Below are positions 62,614-64,000 of a DNA stretch of 64,000 nt, piece after piece. The translations under genes were made by a program, and so were the position numbers. The DNA lies in assembly GCA_017472925.1 (NCBI GenBank), contig JAFUNS010000034.1, forward strand, positions 231,577 through 295,576, written 5' to 3'. The DNA is from Bacteroides sp. Lineage in GTDB: Bacteria; Bacteroidota; Bacteroidia; Bacteroidales; Bacteroidaceae. The notes beneath the pieces were generated by a model that saw nothing but the letters and a program-made list of their open reading frames with translations, made no database searches and was not told the DNA's origin. Numbering within the stretch: position 1 is the first letter of the stretch; every line of letters begins with the position of its first letter.

Positions 62614-62835
62614 ATGTATTGGACATTGGAATTAGCATCAAAATTGGAAGACGCTCCATGGCCAGCAACCAAGGATGAATTGGTTGACTACGCTATCCGT
62701 TCGGGCTCTCCTTTGGAAGTGATTGAAAACTTGCAGGAAATGGAAGATGAAGGTGAAATCTACGAAAGCATCGAAGATATTTGGCCGGATTATCCAAGCA
62801 AGGAAGACTTTTTCTTTGATGAAGAAGAGTATTAG
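62614..62835 (+). CDS. DUF2795 domain protein
   Basis: A 73-residue acidic protein. It fits the DUF2795 pattern of a small helical domain (A-P-W-P-A-T-K-D-E-L-V-D-Y-A and V-I-E-N-L-Q-E-M) and ends in a run of acidic residues (D-E-E-E-Y). Proteins of this type are widespread and small; their function is not known. A strong terminator follows, and it has its own promoter. Confidence 0.9.
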   Translation: MYWTLELASKLEDAPWPATKDELVDYAIRSGSPLEVIENLQEMEDEGEIYESIEDIWPDYPSKEDFFFDEEEY

Positions 62836-62873
62836 ACGTTTGTCTTATTTCGGTAAATAATTGGGGTTAAATA

Positions 62874-62909
62874 AGGTGGCAAGCCAAATGGTTGCCACCT
62901 ATTTTTATT
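62874..62909 (+). terminator. Terminator after the DUF2795 gene
   Basis: AGGTGGCAA pairs with TTGCCACCT (62874-62882 and 62892-62900) around a 9-nt loop, followed by ATTTTTATT. The rest of the 265-nt gap up to 63100 shows only the next gene's promoter. Confidence 0.85.
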
Positions 62910-63065
62910 CTGATTCCTATAGCTTGTCAGTTACATATAAGGGTGTTGTGTTACTGCATTGGTTGTCATAAGTCACAAAATACAACCTAATAATAAATTT
63001 ACTCTTAAATAGAGGGCGAATCCTATTTTTTAGGAGAAATTGAACATATACGTTAAATATTTGTT

Positions 63066-63073
63066 TATCTTTG
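63066..63073 (+). promoter_or_regulatory. -7 element of the outer-membrane protein gene
   Basis: TATCTTTG, 27 nt before the ATG. A possible ATTG at 63039-63042 is spaced at 23 nt, slightly long. Confidence 0.6.
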
Positions 63074-63100
63074 TAGCGTTAAACATTAAAGAATGTAAAT

Positions 63101-63688
63101 ATGAAAAAGATTTTTAGTGTATTGATGGTGGCCGTAGCATTGATGATGGCGGCTCCCGCTCAAGCTCAATTGATTAAGTTTGGTGTGAAGGGTGGTTTGA
63201 ATATGTCTAAGATTGATTGGGGTAAAGAAAACTCAACAGGTTTCTTTATTGGACCGATGGCAGAAATTACACTTCCTATAATTGGTTTGGGAATTGACGG
63301 TGCATTGATGTATTCTCAAAAAACAAATTTATCTTATGAATATGCAGGAAATGATGTGAGTTCTGTTGACTTAAAAGAACAAGGTATAGAAATTCCAATC
63401 AATTTGAAATATTCTTTTGGATTAGGAAGTTTATTGGGCGTTTATTTAGCTGCTGGTCCTGACTTTTTCTATAATTTTAAGGATATTGATGCTACGGCTT
63501 TTAAAGCAAAGAAAAGTCAAGTAGCAATAAACTTAGGGGCTGGTGTAAAATTATTAAAGAAACTTCAAGTAGGTATTACTTATCAAATTCCGATGGGTGA
63601 TAGTTTTGAATGGAAAGATGCTGTTGCCAAAGTTGCAAACGGAACAAAAACCAAGACTTGGCAAGTTTCTGCCGCTTATATTTTCTAA
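63101..63688 (+). CDS. Outer-membrane beta-barrel protein (porin family, OMP_b-brl_2-like)
   Basis: A 195-residue protein with a signal peptide (1-22, ends A-P-A-Q-A-Q). The mature part is a small eight-stranded-type barrel with alternating residues (F-G-V-K-G-G-L-N and L-G-A-G-V-K-L-L-K) and ends in an aromatic residue (S-A-A-Y-I-F), as outer-membrane proteins do. Proteins of this class are common in Bacteroidota and mostly uncharacterised. It has its own promoter and is followed by modules A and B. Confidence 0.88.
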   Translation: MKKIFSVLMVAVALMMAAPAQAQLIKFGVKGGLNMSKIDWGKENSTGFFIGPMAEITLPIIGLGIDGALMYSQKTNLSYEYAGNDVSSVDLKEQGIEIPINLKYSFGLGSLLGVYLAAGPDFFYNFKDIDATAFKAKKSQVAINLGAGVKLLKKLQVGITYQIPMGDSFEWKDAVAKVANGTKTKTWQVSAAYIF

Positions 63689-63724
63689 AAAAGAATAATT
63701 TAAAAATAGAGGGTATACTATATA

Positions 63725-63817
63725 TTTAGGTACGGATTACACGGATTAACACGGTCTTTGGTGTATGTTTTGTATGCATTAATTTTATCCGTGCAATCCG
63801 TGTAATCCGTGCCTAAA
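63725..63817. repeat. Dispersed palindromic repeat, module A, copy 3
   Basis: TTTAGGTACGGATTACACGG is mirrored by CCGTGTAATCCGTGCCTAAA with one mismatch. The spacer (GTGTATGTTT, TTTTATCCGTG) is close to that of copy 1 and in the same orientation. It runs directly into a module B hairpin, exactly as copy 1 does. Confidence 0.9.
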
Positions 63818-63821
63818 AAAT

Positions 63822-63858
63822 AAGTGGATGCGTATTTCGACACACCCACTTCTTTTTT
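63822..63858 (+). terminator. Terminator (module B) before priA
   Basis: AAGTGGATGCG pairs with CACACCCACTT (two mismatches) around TATTTCGA, followed by CTTTTTTG. It ends the outer-membrane protein transcript and abuts the priA promoter. Confidence 0.75.
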
Positions 63859-63859
63859 G

Positions 63860-63867
63860 TATCTTTG
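63860..63867 (+). promoter_or_regulatory. -7 element directly before priA
   Basis: TATCTTTG ends 5 nt before the priA ATG, so a transcript from this promoter would start at or next to the start codon. A -33 match is poor. Confidence 0.4.
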
Positions 63868-63872
63868 TTCCC

Positions 63873-64000
63873 ATGAAGAAATACGTGGATGTCATAGTGC
63901 CCCTGCCCATTGCCTCGCAATACACCTATTCGCTTCCTGCCGATTTGGAGGATAGCGTCAGGGAAGGATGCCGTGTGGTGGTGTCGTTCGGACGGAAGAA
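63873..64000 (+). CDS. priA: Primosomal protein N' (PriA helicase), N-terminal fragment
   Basis: The first 42 residues of the replication restart helicase. V-D-V-I-V-P-L-P, Y-T-Y-S-L-P-A and G-C-R-V-V-V-S-F-G-R-K match the PriA 3'-DNA-binding domain start. The rest lies beyond the right edge of the window. It is preceded by a terminator and a -7 element only 5 nt away. Confidence 0.88.
   Translation, partial: MKKYVDVIVPLPIASQYTYSLPADLEDSVREGCRVVVSFGRK

Overview
This window comes from a gut-type member of the Bacteroidota, most likely family Bacteroidaceae (Bacteroides or Phocaeicola). The evidence is SusC/SusD pairs, a hybrid two-component regulator, GLPGLI and DUF4450-type proteins, the long form of IspG, and many promoters of the Bacteroides vegetative type (TTTG, about 19-22 nt, TAnnTTTG). 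Almost no genes have Shine-Dalgarno sequences; greA is a clear exception. The species cannot be fixed from the sequence alone.

Layout. (1) 1-11.3 kb, minus strand: a polysaccharide utilisation locus running off the left edge. In order of transcription it holds a hybrid two-component regulator (its own promoter), then a GH89 alpha-N-acetylglucosaminidase, an HGSNAT/NagX-like membrane acetyltransferase, a SusC-like transporter and a SusD-like lipoprotein. The GH89 plus acetyltransferase pair resembles the lysosomal heparan-sulfate step. (2) 11.4-19.6 kb: two tandem tRNA-Asn genes, a CtpA-type protease, and a tightly packed six-gene housekeeping operon, rpoN - PAP2-like - gcvH - purE - ispG - MutS-like ATPase. 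(3) 19.7-27.4 kb: an SGNH hydrolase, a 693-nt non-coding stretch with three 22-bp spaced repeats and a long palindrome, a nucleoside kinase, an Na/Pi transporter, two FKBP isomerases, a sirtuin without zinc cysteines, and a rubredoxin only 56 codons long. (4) 27.6-33.3 kb: a visibly A+T-rich island with a membrane TPR protein, divergent from a small secreted protein, a GLPGLI protein and a TonB-dependent receptor-like protein. (5) 33.4-38.7 kb: two adjacent large secreted six-hairpin/DUF4450-like proteins.

(6) 38.8-45.1 kb: pnp, a thioredoxin-fold lipoprotein lacking its CxxC, greA with an attenuator-like leader, a HIT protein, a GDP-mannose pyrophosphorylase-type gene and two tandem tRNA-Leu genes. 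(7) 45.4-58.1 kb: a co-directional degradation cluster of SGNH esterase-like protein, two GH2 enzymes, a Ser-type sulfatase, an anaerobic sulfatase maturase, GH115 and GH28. It has no SusC/SusD of its own, and the enzymes point to a sulfated, uronic-acid-containing glycan. (8) 58.2-64 kb: a B12-binding radical SAM protein with a sodium:solute symporter, a methyltransferase-like protein with a cobalamin adenosyltransferase, a DUF2795 protein, an outer-membrane beta-barrel protein and the start of priA.

Spread between genes are palindromic repeats that work as modules. Module A (GGCACGGATTACACGG arms) occurs three times and module B (GTGGATG stem, ATTTCGA loop) three times; B follows A twice. 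Most of these elements lie between convergent genes, where they probably act as two-way terminators. All calls are from reading the sequence and translated frames; no database search was possible.
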